Position numbers and translations under genes: made by a program. The notes beneath the pieces are model-generated. The model was not told the DNA's origin, ran no database searches, and worked only from the letters and a program-made list of their open reading frames with translations. Shown here in pieces: positions 6,610 to 14,506 of a stretch of 30,922 bases of DNA. This DNA is from DSXF01 sp964387495 (lineage in GTDB: Bacteria; Chloroflexota; Anaerolineae; Anaerolineales; Villigracilaceae): contig CAYLXB010000041.1 in the NCBI GenBank assembly GCA_964387495.1, positions 1 to 30,922 on the forward strand. Direction: 5' to 3'. Numbering within the stretch: position 1 is the stretch's first letter; the number at the start of each line of letters is the position of its first letter.

Positions 6610-8235
6610 TCAATTCAAGGTAATGTGCGCCAGCGCTTCAGCCCGCAGGAAACGGCCGCTGCGCGGCAGGCGCTCCAGGTTGGCAGCCAGGAGCGAGGTG
6701 GGTACCAGGCGGCAGGCTTGCAGCAGGTCCAGGTTGCCCAGGACATCCTGCGGCCTGCCATCCGCCTCCAGGCGGCCGTTGGCCACCAGGAGCACCCGGT
6801 TGGCGTAGATGAGCGCCAGATCCACATCGTGGGTGATGAACAAAACCGATTCGAAGCCGGGCATCTGCAGGATGGAATCCATAAAATTCATATAATTCTT
6901 GTAGTCCTGCCCGGCGGTCGGCTCATCCATCACCAGGATACGGGAGCGCATGGCCAGGATGGCGGCGATGCTGACGCGTTTTTGCTGGCCGAACGACATG
7001 GCCAGCGGGGGGTCTTGCTCACGGTCGAGAAGGTTGACGATTTCGAGCGCCTCTTTCACCTCCTTTTCGATCTGTTCCGGGGAATGTTTAAGATTACGCG
7101 GCCCGAAGGCCAGTTCCGCATGCACGGTCGGGGCGAAGAGCATATGGCTGGGACTCTGGAAGACATAGCCCAGCGTGGCGGCGATCTGGGCCACGCTGGC
7201 CGTCTGCGTGTCCTGGCCGTTCACCAGCACCCGGCCGGATTTGGGCTTGAGCAGGCCGATGGCATGCTTGACGAAGGTGGTCTTGCCGGCACCGTTGGGT
7301 CCCAGCACGGCGATCACGTCGCCGCGGCGGATGTCGAGGGAGATGCCGTGCAGCACTTCCGTGCCGGGTTCGTAGCCGAAGGCCACCTCCTCGAAGCGCA
7401 CCAGCGGCTCCGCACCGGGCTGGCTCCCCGCTCCGGAGGGCAGCACCTGGAGTTCGGCGGGCGGCGCGTCCCGCCGGGCCTGTTCGATGACCATGGCTGC
7501 CGGCAGTTTCACATCCTGGTAGGTGACCGACTGTACCAGCCCGCCGGGGCCGCCCAGGTAATGGATCCCGCCGTCTTTCATATACAGCACCCGCCCAGGA
7601 TCGATCTTGAGCACATCTTCGACCCGGTGCTCCACCATCAGCACGGTCATGCCTTCGTCCGCCAGGCGGCGCACGGTCTCCAGGGTGTCCAGGGCCGAGG
7701 CCGGGTCCAGGCTGGCCAGCGGCTCATCCAGCAGCAGGATACCCGGCCGCATGGCCAGCACGCCGGCCAGGGCCACCTTCTGCTTTTCGCCGCCGGAAAG
7801 GTTGAAGGTATCCCGGTCGCGCAGGTGGGGGATTTTCAGGTATTCGAGGGCTTCGTCGATGCGCTGGAAGATCTCCTCGCGCCCCAATCCCAGGTTCTCC
7901 AGCCCGAAGGCCACCTCGTTGCGCACCTTCGTGCCCAGGATCTGGCGCTCCGGGTCCTGCAGGACGGTGCCGATATGCTGGGAAATGCGCGCCAGGCTCC
8001 AGGCGGCGGCATCCGCACCTTCAATGAGAACACGCCCCTGCAGTTCCCCTTTGTAGGAGCGCGGGATCAGGCCGTTGATACAGCGGATGAGGGTGGTCTT
8101 GCCGCAGCCGCTGGCCCCGGCGATCAGCAGGATCTCGCCCCTGCCGGCCGAAAAGGAAATATCCTGGATGGCCGCGCCGGCCCGGTCGCGGTAGCGAAAG
8201 GAAAGATTCTCGACGACGAGGGAAAAATCGCTCAT
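6610..8235 (-). CDS. ecfA: ECF transporter ATPase with two fused ABC domains (EcfA1-EcfA2 type)
   Basis: At 541 aa it is two ATPases in one chain. Domain 1 has Walker A GASGCGKT (40-47), Q-loop VLQDPE, signature LSGGEKQ (146-152) and Walker B LLLDEP (167-172). Domain 2, after a linker near 250-280, has GPNGAGKT (312-319), Q-loop VFQSPSH, an altered signature MSFGQQKR (413-420) and VMDEPT (435-440). It hydrolyses ATP to drive EcfT and the S component. Fused double ATPases are known in ECF systems. The second signature has SFGQQ rather than SGGQ, so the two ATP sites may not be equal. Its start overlaps the SAM hydrolase stop by ATGA (8232-8235). Confidence 0.93.
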   Translation of the reverse strand: MSDFSLVVENLSFRYRDRAGAAIQDISFSAGRGEILLIAGASGCGKTTLIRCINGLIPRSYKGELQGRVLIEGADAAAWSLARISQHIGTVLQDPERQILGTKVRNEVAFGLENLGLGREEIFQRIDEALEYLKIPHLRDRDTFNLSGGEKQKVALAGVLAMRPGILLLDEPLASLDPASALDTLETVRRLADEGMTVLMVEHRVEDVLKIDPGRVLYMKDGGIHYLGGPGGLVQSVTYQDVKLPAAMVIEQARRDAPPAELQVLPSGAGSQPGAEPLVRFEEVAFGYEPGTEVLHGISLDIRRGDVIAVLGPNGAGKTTFVKHAIGLLKPKSGRVLVNGQDTQTASVAQIAATLGYVFQSPSHMLFAPTVHAELAFGPRNLKHSPEQIEKEVKEALEIVNLLDREQDPPLAMSFGQQKRVSIAAILAMRSRILVMDEPTAGQDYKNYMNFMDSILQMPGFESVLFITHDVDLALIYANRVLLVANGRLEADGRPQDVLGNLDLLQACRLVPTSLLAANLERLPRSGRFLRAEALAHITLN

Positions 8236-9032
8236 GGAAGGATCACTTCGAAAGGATCGCCAATCTTCACGTTCAAGCGGGAGGCGGCACTGCCATTGAC
8301 AACGGATACGATCAGGCTGCCGGTGCTGCCGAACAGGGCAATCAAGGCCCCCGGCGGGCGTTCCCCGAAAGTATCCACCAGGCCTGTGATTTCCACCTGC
8401 CCCAGGCGGATGATGGCCTGCTCCTTGTACTGTAACACCTCGTCCAGTTCCTCGATGCGCAGGTTGGAGGCCACGTTGCCAAAGTGGTCGATGTGGATCA
8501 CCTCGGCGCGCCAGCCGCAGAGCGTGCGTTCCGGGCGGGGCAGGGCCAGCAGGACCGGGTCGCTGAAAGGCACGCCCAGCACATCCAGCCGCACCCCGGC
8601 CGCCAGGTGCCCGGCCGCCGGCGCAAAGATATCCCGCCCATGGAAGACATGGCTGACTTCGGGCAGCCAGTATTCAGGCCGGGTCAAATGGATACACGCA
8701 ATTGGCTTCTTTTCGCGTTCGGCCCGCTCCAGCAGGAGCGTCAGGGTGCCGTTGTCCGGTCCGACGTACACCTGCTCCCCCACGCGGGCGGCCATCGGGC
8801 GCCGCGCCGTGCCCACGCCGGGGTCCACCACCACCACGTGGATGGAACCGGGCGGGAAATAAGGCGCCGAACGGAACAGGAGCAGGGCAGCCTCGCGCAC
8901 GTTCTGCGGCGCCACCACGTGACTCAGGTCGGTGATCTGCGCCGAAGGACAAATCCCCCAGATGACGGCCTTCATCACCCCCACGTTGCCGTCCTTGATG
9001 CCAAAATCAGTCATGAGCGAAATAACAGGCAT
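8232..9032 (-). CDS. SAM hydrolase (SAM hydroxide adenosyltransferase, DUF62 family)
   Basis: This 266-aa protein of the chlorinase/fluorinase fold has ISLMTDFG near the N-terminus, VVVVDPGVGTARR with Asp70 and Arg77, YVGPDNGTLT, FHGRDIFAP with His131, and the C-terminal HIDHFGNVASN segment. Asp70, Arg77 and His131 match the Asp-Arg-His triad that activates water in DUF62 proteins, which split SAM to adenosine and methionine. Halogenase activity is less likely because that triad is kept. It is the first gene of the ECF operon, directly behind a strong promoter with a leader of only about 9 bases and AGAGG at a spacing of 5. Its place suggests that the transporter handles a SAM-cycle or nucleoside compound. 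Confidence 0.9.
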   Translation of the reverse strand: MPVISLMTDFGIKDGNVGVMKAVIWGICPSAQITDLSHVVAPQNVREAALLLFRSAPYFPPGSIHVVVVDPGVGTARRPMAARVGEQVYVGPDNGTLTLLLERAEREKKPIACIHLTRPEYWLPEVSHVFHGRDIFAPAAGHLAAGVRLDVLGVPFSDPVLLALPRPERTLCGWRAEVIHIDHFGNVASNLRIEELDEVLQYKEQAIIRLGQVEITGLVDTFGERPPGALIALFGSTGSLIVSVVNGSAASRLNVKIGDPFEVILP

Positions 9033-9040
9033 GGAACCTC

Positions 9041-9076
9041 TGCCCTTATTATCCCGCCAGCGTGAGGAGGTGTCAA
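9041..9076 (-). promoter_or_regulatory. Sigma-70-type promoter of the SAM hydrolase-ECF operon
   Basis: Minus strand: TTGACA (9076-9071), 17-base spacer, GATAAT (9053-9048). Transcription should start near 9041, about 9 bases before the ATG at 9032, giving a very short leader. Confidence 0.75.
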
Positions 9077-9236
9077 GCGTGGGGACGAATTACGAGGGAT
9101 GAGGTACGGGGAACCAGTGACGAGTCAGGACTGAGGGATAAAAAGCGAGCAGGGCGCGAGGATGGGAGAAAGTCGCTTAAAACCGGGTGACGTGGGAGCT
9201 TTGGGACGCGGGTTTCAGCCAGAAATACTTATAATT

Positions 9237-9272
9237 TTGTCGGTAGACGGCCTTCTCATATATATTTACAAT
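9237..9272 (+). promoter_or_regulatory. Possible promoter of the PAS-GGDEF gene
   Basis: TTGTCG (9237-9242) is followed after 18 bases by TATATT (9261-9266), with TACAAT (9267-9272) as an alternative -10. These are partial matches only. The rest of the 9077-9236 gap shows no ORF or repeat I can support. Confidence 0.3.
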
Positions 9273-9335
9273 AGGCCCAGCCAAATGTAGAACGCAATGG
9301 CCAAACAACAGCGCGACTACGCAAGGATTAATTTT

Positions 9336-12300
9336 ATGATGCCTCAAATCAAAAGCTGGCTCACCCCTCCTGTTTTTGCGGATGACGAAGAAAAGACGTA
9401 TCGGGCTACGTTATTCAATGCAACCACACTTACCATCCTGATTGTTATGGGCGCTGTGTCCGCCAGTAACATCATCAGCAGAAATTTTCCCCAGCTCATC
9501 ATTTACATGGATGTTCTGATATTTTTTGCGACCCTGACACTGCGCGGGCTGGTCAAGAAAGGCAAGATGAAGCTGGCAAGTATGGGGTTGACCGTGTTGG
9601 GGCCAACCCTGGCCATGGCAGACTTTGCCAGCCTGGGAACCATCCGCCCTGCCAGCACGGTGGTATTCCTGCTGGCAATCGTTGTCGCAGGCCTGATCGT
9701 TGGCAGCAGAGGCCTGGCAGCGCTTGCAAGCGTGAGTTCCCTGGCCGTGCTCGGTCTCCTGCTGTTCGAAAACGGCTGGCGGCTCCCGCCGCCGGGAACG
9801 AATATTACCCTGAAACAATGGGTGTTTTATTCTTCCCTGTTCGCGCTGACGGGCAGCCTGACTTTTTTGGCTCACCGGACCGCCCGGCAGGCATACACTG
9901 CCGAGCGCCAAAAGACGGCCGACCTGCTGCAAACCAGCCAAACCAATTTTTCGACATTTTTCAACAACATTGATGACCTTCTTTTTGTGTTGGATATGGA
10001 TGGCAAGATCCTGAAAGCCAATGCCACCGCTTGTCAGCGTCTGGAATATACGGAGGAAGAATTAATTGGGCAGAGTGTACTGATGGTGCACCCACCAGAA
10101 CGGCGTTCGGAAGCCGGAACAATCGTGGCAGAAATGCTGGCAGGAAAACGAAAAGAGTGCCCCGTCCCAGTCATGACGCAACGCGGCAATCTGATCGACG
10201 TCGAGACCCGCATCACGCGCGGAAAATGGGATGGGAAAGATGTGTTGTTTGGCGTTACCAAAGATATTTCGGCGTTGAAACGCTCAGAAGATAAATTCTA
10301 CAAAGCTTTTTACATGAATCCCACGTTGATGGCAATCTCCACGCTCGAAGAAGGCCGCTATGTAGATGTCAATGATTCTTTCTGCGCAACCCTGGGATAC
10401 CAAAAAGATGAAGTCGTTGGTAAAACTGCCCTGGAACTCCATCTATTTGAGGATATCGTCCAACGCCAGGCTTTGCTGAAAGATTTCGAATTGAGCGGCG
10501 CTTTGCAAAATACAGAATTCAAGATCCACCGCCGCGACGGGTGTACACTGGAAGGATTGTTTTCAGCGGAACGCATCGATTTAGGCGGCGAACCCTATCT
10601 ACTCACTACATTTGTCGACATCAGCGAACGGAAAAGGCTGGAGAATGAACTGCAAAACCAGCATGAATTCATGACGCAAGTGGTCAACAACATGGGCCAG
10701 GGCTTGACAGTGACAGATACCGAGAGTCTCTTTGAATTCGTCAACCCGGCGTATGCAAAGTTATTCGGGTACACGCCACAAGATTTAATCGGCAAAAGCC
10801 CTCAAGACATCACCGCATCAACAGACCAGGCAGGACTTTTTGAAGCACGTGAGGCGCGCCGGCAAGGAAAAACCACCACTTACGAAAGCAGCCTGGTGCG
10901 TTCTGACGGGACAATTGCCCCCGTGCTGATTACCGGCGCACCTCGCTGGAAAGATGGAAAGGTGGCCGGCGCGATTGCCGTCATCACGGATTTAACCGAA
11001 ATCAAACGCGCCCAAGAGGCAGTGCGCGAATCTGAAACGAAATATCGCATCGTGGCCGAGAATACCCATGATTGGGAGTTTTGGGCCAATCCAGACGGCA
11101 AATTTATCTATGTGTCGCCCGCCTGTAAGCGCATCTCCGGCTACGAGGCCGAGGCCTACAAAGCGGATGCTTCCCTTTTGATGCACATCGTCCACCCAGA
11201 TGATCTCCGCTTTTTTGAGAAACACCAGGAGCGTTCAAGACAACACCAGAGAGATGAAATCGAATACCGCATCGTCCACGCGGATGGCAGCGTGCACTGG
11301 CTCAGCCACATCTGCTTCCCCATGTTCGACGAAAACGGAGAATATCTGGGCCAGCGCGGCATCAACCGCGACATCACTGAACGCAAGCAAATGGAGGAGG
11401 CGCTGGCCACGGAGAGGAGAAGACTCGCCGATATCCTTGAAGGTACAAATGTGGGCAGCTGGGAATGGAACGTGCAAACTGGCGAGACGATTTTTAATGA
11501 ACGCTGGGCAGATATCATCGGTTATACGCTCGCTGAGCTTGTGCCCATCTCCATTGAAACCTGGGTCAAGTTCGTCCACCCGGATGACTTGAAGCGTTCC
11601 GATGAATTGTTGGAGAAGCACTTCAGGGGTGAAATGGACTATTACGAAACAGAAGCACGCATGCGCCACAAAAACGGAGAGTGGGTCTGGGTGCTCGACC
11701 GGGGGAAAGTGGCAACCTGGGCAGAAGACGGCAAGCCGCTGCTTATGTCCGGCACCCACCAGGATATCACCCAACGAAAACAGGCCGAAGAAGCCCTGCG
11801 CAATGCCAACCAGGAGCTCAAGAAACACATACAGGATGTGGAAAGACTGCGTGACAAACTGCGCGAACAAGCCCTGCACGATGCCCTGACCGGGCTGTAC
11901 AACCGCCACTACCTTGAGGAAATCTTGCCGCGGGAGCTGGCGCGTGCCAGGCGCGACAACTATGAAATCGGCATCCTGATGATCGACATCGACTTTTTCA
12001 AGCAGGTCAACGACATCTACGGTCACAAGGCGGGGGATGAGGCGCTCCAGTCCATTGCCCACATGCTCGTGGATAACGTCCGCGCCGGCGATATCGTCTG
12101 TCGTTATGGCGGAGATGAAATGATCTGCCTGCTTACGAACACAAACAGGAAGCATGTATCCAAGCGGGCAGAAGAACTGCGCCATGCCATCGCCGGTCAC
12201 CAGCCAATCCAGTCCCACCCGGAGGTGCGGCTCACCATGTCTGTGGGCGCGACTGTGATCCGGCCTAATGCGGGCAACCTGGCAAGCTGGCTTAGAGAGG

Positions 12301-12362
12301 CTGACGAGGCACTTTATCGGGCGAAAGCTGAAGGGCGAAACCGGGTGTGCATGGCGTCTTAG
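9336..12362 (+). CDS. Membrane-anchored multi-PAS diguanylate cyclase
   Basis: This is 1008 aa from the ATG at 9336, chosen because AAGGA sits 8 bases before it; ATG 9297 in frame adds 13 residues but has no ribosome site. Residues about 25-180 form roughly six membrane helices. About five PAS/PAC units follow (near 195-310, 315-430, 435-560, 565-695 and 700-835). Their PAC ends read GVTKDISALKRSE, TFVDISERKRLE, VITDLTEIKRAQE, INRDITERKQME and THQDITQRKQAEE. A short coiled linker leads to a GGDEF domain (848 on) with DALTGLYNRHY, IDIDFFKQVND and RYGGDEM (923-929). GGDEM replaces GGDEF, but the catalytic GGDE is intact, so c-di-GMP synthesis is likely. It appears monocistronic and divergent from the ECF operon. 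Confidence 0.93.
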   Translation: MMPQIKSWLTPPVFADDEEKTYRATLFNATTLTILIVMGAVSASNIISRNFPQLIIYMDVLIFFATLTLRGLVKKGKMKLASMGLTVLGPTLAMADFASLGTIRPASTVVFLLAIVVAGLIVGSRGLAALASVSSLAVLGLLLFENGWRLPPPGTNITLKQWVFYSSLFALTGSLTFLAHRTARQAYTAERQKTADLLQTSQTNFSTFFNNIDDLLFVLDMDGKILKANATACQRLEYTEEELIGQSVLMVHPPERRSEAGTIVAEMLAGKRKECPVPVMTQRGNLIDVETRITRGKWDGKDVLFGVTKDISALKRSEDKFYKAFYMNPTLMAISTLEEGRYVDVNDSFCATLGYQKDEVVGKTALELHLFEDIVQRQALLKDFELSGALQNTEFKIHRRDGCTLEGLFSAERIDLGGEPYLLTTFVDISERKRLENELQNQHEFMTQVVNNMGQGLTVTDTESLFEFVNPAYAKLFGYTPQDLIGKSPQDITASTDQAGLFEAREARRQGKTTTYESSLVRSDGTIAPVLITGAPRWKDGKVAGAIAVITDLTEIKRAQEAVRESETKYRIVAENTHDWEFWANPDGKFIYVSPACKRISGYEAEAYKADASLLMHIVHPDDLRFFEKHQERSRQHQRDEIEYRIVHADGSVHWLSHICFPMFDENGEYLGQRGINRDITERKQMEEALATERRRLADILEGTNVGSWEWNVQTGETIFNERWADIIGYTLAELVPISIETWVKFVHPDDLKRSDELLEKHFRGEMDYYETEARMRHKNGEWVWVLDRGKVATWAEDGKPLLMSGTHQDITQRKQAEEALRNANQELKKHIQDVERLRDKLREQALHDALTGLYNRHYLEEILPRELARARRDNYEIGILMIDIDFFKQVNDIYGHKAGDEALQSIAHMLVDNVRAGDIVCRYGGDEMICLLTNTNRKHVSKRAEELRHAIAGHQPIQSHPEVRLTMSVGATVIRPNAGNLASWLREADEALYRAKAEGRNRVCMAS

Positions 12363-12452
12363 GGTTCGAAGGCCGGTAGGTCCGAACTCTAAGATATGTC
12401 CAGGGTAAGCGTTGGAGATTGTGAGGGGAAGTGAAAAGCAAGGAGTGAGAAA

Positions 12453-12489
12453 GAGCGCCTGCCCCTGAAGGGAGCGGGCGTTCTTTTTT
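12453..12489 (+). terminator. Rho-independent terminator after the PAS-GGDEF gene
   Basis: GAGCGCCTGC pairs with GCGGGCGTTC (two wobbles) and an inner CCC/GGG extends the stem. It is followed by TTTTTT at 12484-12489. It lies about 90 bp after the stop codon. Confidence 0.8.
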
Positions 12490-12512
12490 GGATGGATATA
12501 TTATATTATTTT

Positions 12513-12542
12513 TTGTCTTATTTATCTGAATTATGTTAGAAT
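12513..12542 (+). promoter_or_regulatory. Probable promoter of the ALDH gene
   Basis: TTGTCT (12513-12518), 18 bases, then TAGAAT (12537-12542), in an AT-rich stretch between the terminator and the ALDH start. The leader would be about 75 bases. Confidence 0.42.
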
Positions 12543-12622
12543 AGGGTTGGCAATCATTGCCGTCGGCCCGCTCATCCGCTAAACTTCGGGCTCAAAAGGT
12601 CACCAGGAAAAGGAGTACCCCG

Positions 12623-14194
12623 ATGTCTGATTTCAAACTCACCTACGCGACGATGTTCAATCCCCCGCCCGAACTGCACACACGCTACGATGAAGCCCTG
12701 GTAAAGGTCAAAGCCGGGCTGGGCAGGGAACATGCCATGCTGATCGGCAACAAGGATGTCTTCGCCGAGGAAAAATACCCGGACTTCTCCCCCATCGACA
12801 CCGGGCTGGCCCTCGCCACCCTGCAAAAGGGGAACGAGAAACACGCCCAACTGGCACTGGATGCAGCCAAAAAGGCTTTCCCCGGCTGGAGCCGCACGCC
12901 CTGGCAGGAACGCGTCCGCCTGCTGCGCCGGGCTGCCAGCCTCATTGAAGAGCGCCTGTTCGAACTTTCGGCCGCACTCTCGCTGGAAGTGGGCAAGAAC
13001 CGCATGGAAGCCCTGGGCGATGTGCAGGAAACCGCCGACCTGATCAACTATGCCTGTGACCAGATGGAAAAGAACAACGGGTACATCATAGAAATGGGTA
13101 AAGATCCGCTGGTTGGGTACGAGGCGAAAAACGTCTCGGTGCTGAAACCATACGGGGTCTGGCTGGTGATCAGTCCCTTCAACTTCCCCATTGCACTCAC
13201 CGGCGGACCTGCCGGCGCGGCACTGGTGGCCGGGAACACGGTCATCGTCAAACCGGCCAGCGACACTGCCTGGGTGGTGCGCCTGCTGGTCGAGTGCTTT
13301 GTGGAGGCCGGCCTGCCGGAGGGTGTGATCAATTACGTTACCGGGCCGGGCCGCACCCTGGGCCAGGCCTTGATCACCTGCGCGGTGGATGGAGTGACCT
13401 TTACCGGCTCGTACGAGGTCGGCTCCAGGATTTTCCGTGATTTCTCCAATTGCAACTGGATCCGCCCGATTGTGCTGGAACTGGGCGGCAAGAATGCCAC
13501 CATCGTTTCCCGCCACGCTGACCTGGAGCGGGCCGCGCTGGGCATCGTGCGCTCGGCCTTTGGTCTGCAGGGACAGAAATGCTCGGCAGCTTCGCGTGTC
13601 TTCGTCGAAGAGCCTGTATATGATGAATTGGTAAAACTGGTACAGGAACTGACCGAAAAGCTCACCATCGGCGACCCAACCGAACGTTCAGTATACCTGG
13701 GACCGGTCATCAACGAGGGCGCATACAAGGAGTTCCAGGAATACTGCCAGGAAGTGGAAAAAGGCGGGGGCAGGTTCCTGTCCGGTGGGAAAGTCAAGAC
13801 CGGCGGCCTGTACGATAAAGGCTATTTCTGCGAACCGACCCTGGTGACCGACCTGCCGTATTTCAACCGCCTGTGGAAGCATGAAATGTTCCTGCCGATC
13901 ACCACGATTGGCAAGGTGAAGAACCTGGAGGAAGCCATCCAGCACGCCAATGACGTGACCTATGGCCTGACCGCTGGCTTCTACGGCAGCGACGAGGAAG
14001 CCGAATGGTTCTTCGATCACATCGAGGCGGGTGTGGCCTATGCCAACCGCCCGCAGGGTGCCACCACCGGCGCCTGGCCGGGCTACCAGCCCTTTGGCGG
14101 GTGGAAGGCCTCCGGCTCGAGCGGCAAGAACGCTGGCGGACACTATTACCTGCCGCTTTACATGCACGAGCAGGTGCACACGCTGGTAAAGTAA
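12623..14194 (+). CDS. 1-pyrroline-5-carboxylate dehydrogenase-like aldehyde dehydrogenase
   Basis: At 523 aa it is a full ALDH. It has ISPFNFPIALTGGPAGAAL, VIVKPASDTAW, FTGSYEVGSR, the catalytic Glu286 in LELGGKNA, the nucleophile Cys320 in GQKCSAASR, and GYQPFGGWKASGSSGKNAGG near the C-terminus. The long N-terminus, the NRPQGATTGAWPG segment and the PFGGWK pattern resemble L-glutamate-gamma-semialdehyde dehydrogenases (RocA/PruA), which oxidise P5C to glutamate with NAD. I chose ATG 12623 because AAAGGAG lies 8 bases upstream; an alternative start at 12557 adds 22 residues of low-complexity basic sequence and has no ribosome site. It stands alone between two terminators. A different semialdehyde substrate is possible. 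Confidence 0.85.
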   Translation: MSDFKLTYATMFNPPPELHTRYDEALVKVKAGLGREHAMLIGNKDVFAEEKYPDFSPIDTGLALATLQKGNEKHAQLALDAAKKAFPGWSRTPWQERVRLLRRAASLIEERLFELSAALSLEVGKNRMEALGDVQETADLINYACDQMEKNNGYIIEMGKDPLVGYEAKNVSVLKPYGVWLVISPFNFPIALTGGPAGAALVAGNTVIVKPASDTAWVVRLLVECFVEAGLPEGVINYVTGPGRTLGQALITCAVDGVTFTGSYEVGSRIFRDFSNCNWIRPIVLELGGKNATIVSRHADLERAALGIVRSAFGLQGQKCSAASRVFVEEPVYDELVKLVQELTEKLTIGDPTERSVYLGPVINEGAYKEFQEYCQEVEKGGGRFLSGGKVKTGGLYDKGYFCEPTLVTDLPYFNRLWKHEMFLPITTIGKVKNLEEAIQHANDVTYGLTAGFYGSDEEAEWFFDHIEAGVAYANRPQGATTGAWPGYQPFGGWKASGSSGKNAGGHYYLPLYMHEQVHTLVK

Positions 14195-14223
14195 AGTCGT
14201 AAAAAGACAACCGTAAACAAGAA

Positions 14224-14261
14224 GATGCCCGGCAGGCAAACCGCCGGGCATCCTTGCTTTT
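14224..14261. terminator. Shared terminator between convergent ALDH and AOR operons
   Basis: GATGCCCGGC (14224-14233) pairs perfectly with GCCGGGCATC (14243-14252) around a 9-base loop. CTTGCTTTT follows on the plus strand and TTCTTGTTTAC on the minus strand. It lies between the stops of two converging genes, so it probably works in both directions. Confidence 0.8.
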
Positions 14262-14273
14262 ACAGCCTTTCTA

Positions 14274-14498
14274 TCATCCCCCACCAACTACGGCCAGCAC
14301 CAAGATGTCGTCGCCATCCTGGATGACGTAATCCTTGGTCTCGTGCTCCTTGTTTACGACCACCAGGGCGACGGTCAGGGGCGCAATTCCCAGGGATTCC
14401 AGGGTCTCGCGCACCGTCCGGCCGGCTTCGACCGTGTATTGATCCAGGCCGCCGGTCGTATCCTTGAGGGAACCGCTCAGGCGAAAATTGGCAGGCAT
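14274..14498 (-). CDS. MoaD/ThiS-like ubiquitin-fold sulfur carrier
   Basis: This 74-aa protein has a beta-grasp pattern (TVEAGRTVRETLESLGI, ALVVVNKEH, DGDDILVLAVV) and ends in GGG, so the terminal Gly-Gly needed for thiocarboxylate formation is present. MoaD relatives supply sulfur for the pterin dithiolene that carries molybdenum or tungsten. The gene starts 8 bp after the AOR gene and is the last of that operon, so it likely serves cofactor synthesis for the AOR. A ThiS-like role is the alternative and cannot be excluded by sequence. AGGG lies 7 bases before the ATG. Confidence 0.82.
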   Translation of the reverse strand: MPANFRLSGSLKDTTGGLDQYTVEAGRTVRETLESLGIAPLTVALVVVNKEHETKDYVIQDGDDILVLAVVGGG

Positions 14499-14506
14499 GG
14501 CTTGCC

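Noticed and set aside
6625..8862. Long plus-strand ORF (745 codons) opposite the EcfA and SAM hydrolase genes
   Set aside because: The minus strand encodes two clear families here. The plus reading is low-complexity, rich in His, Gln and Gly, and is an antisense artefact of high GC.
12557..12622. N-terminal extension of the ALDH from an alternative start
   Set aside because: The extension is basic and low in complexity with no ribosome site, whereas ATG 12623 has AAAGGAG at a good spacing.
14274..14285. Triple glycine end of the MoaD-like protein as an anomaly
   Set aside because: The last two residues are still Gly-Gly, as the family needs; the third Gly is an acceptable preceding residue.
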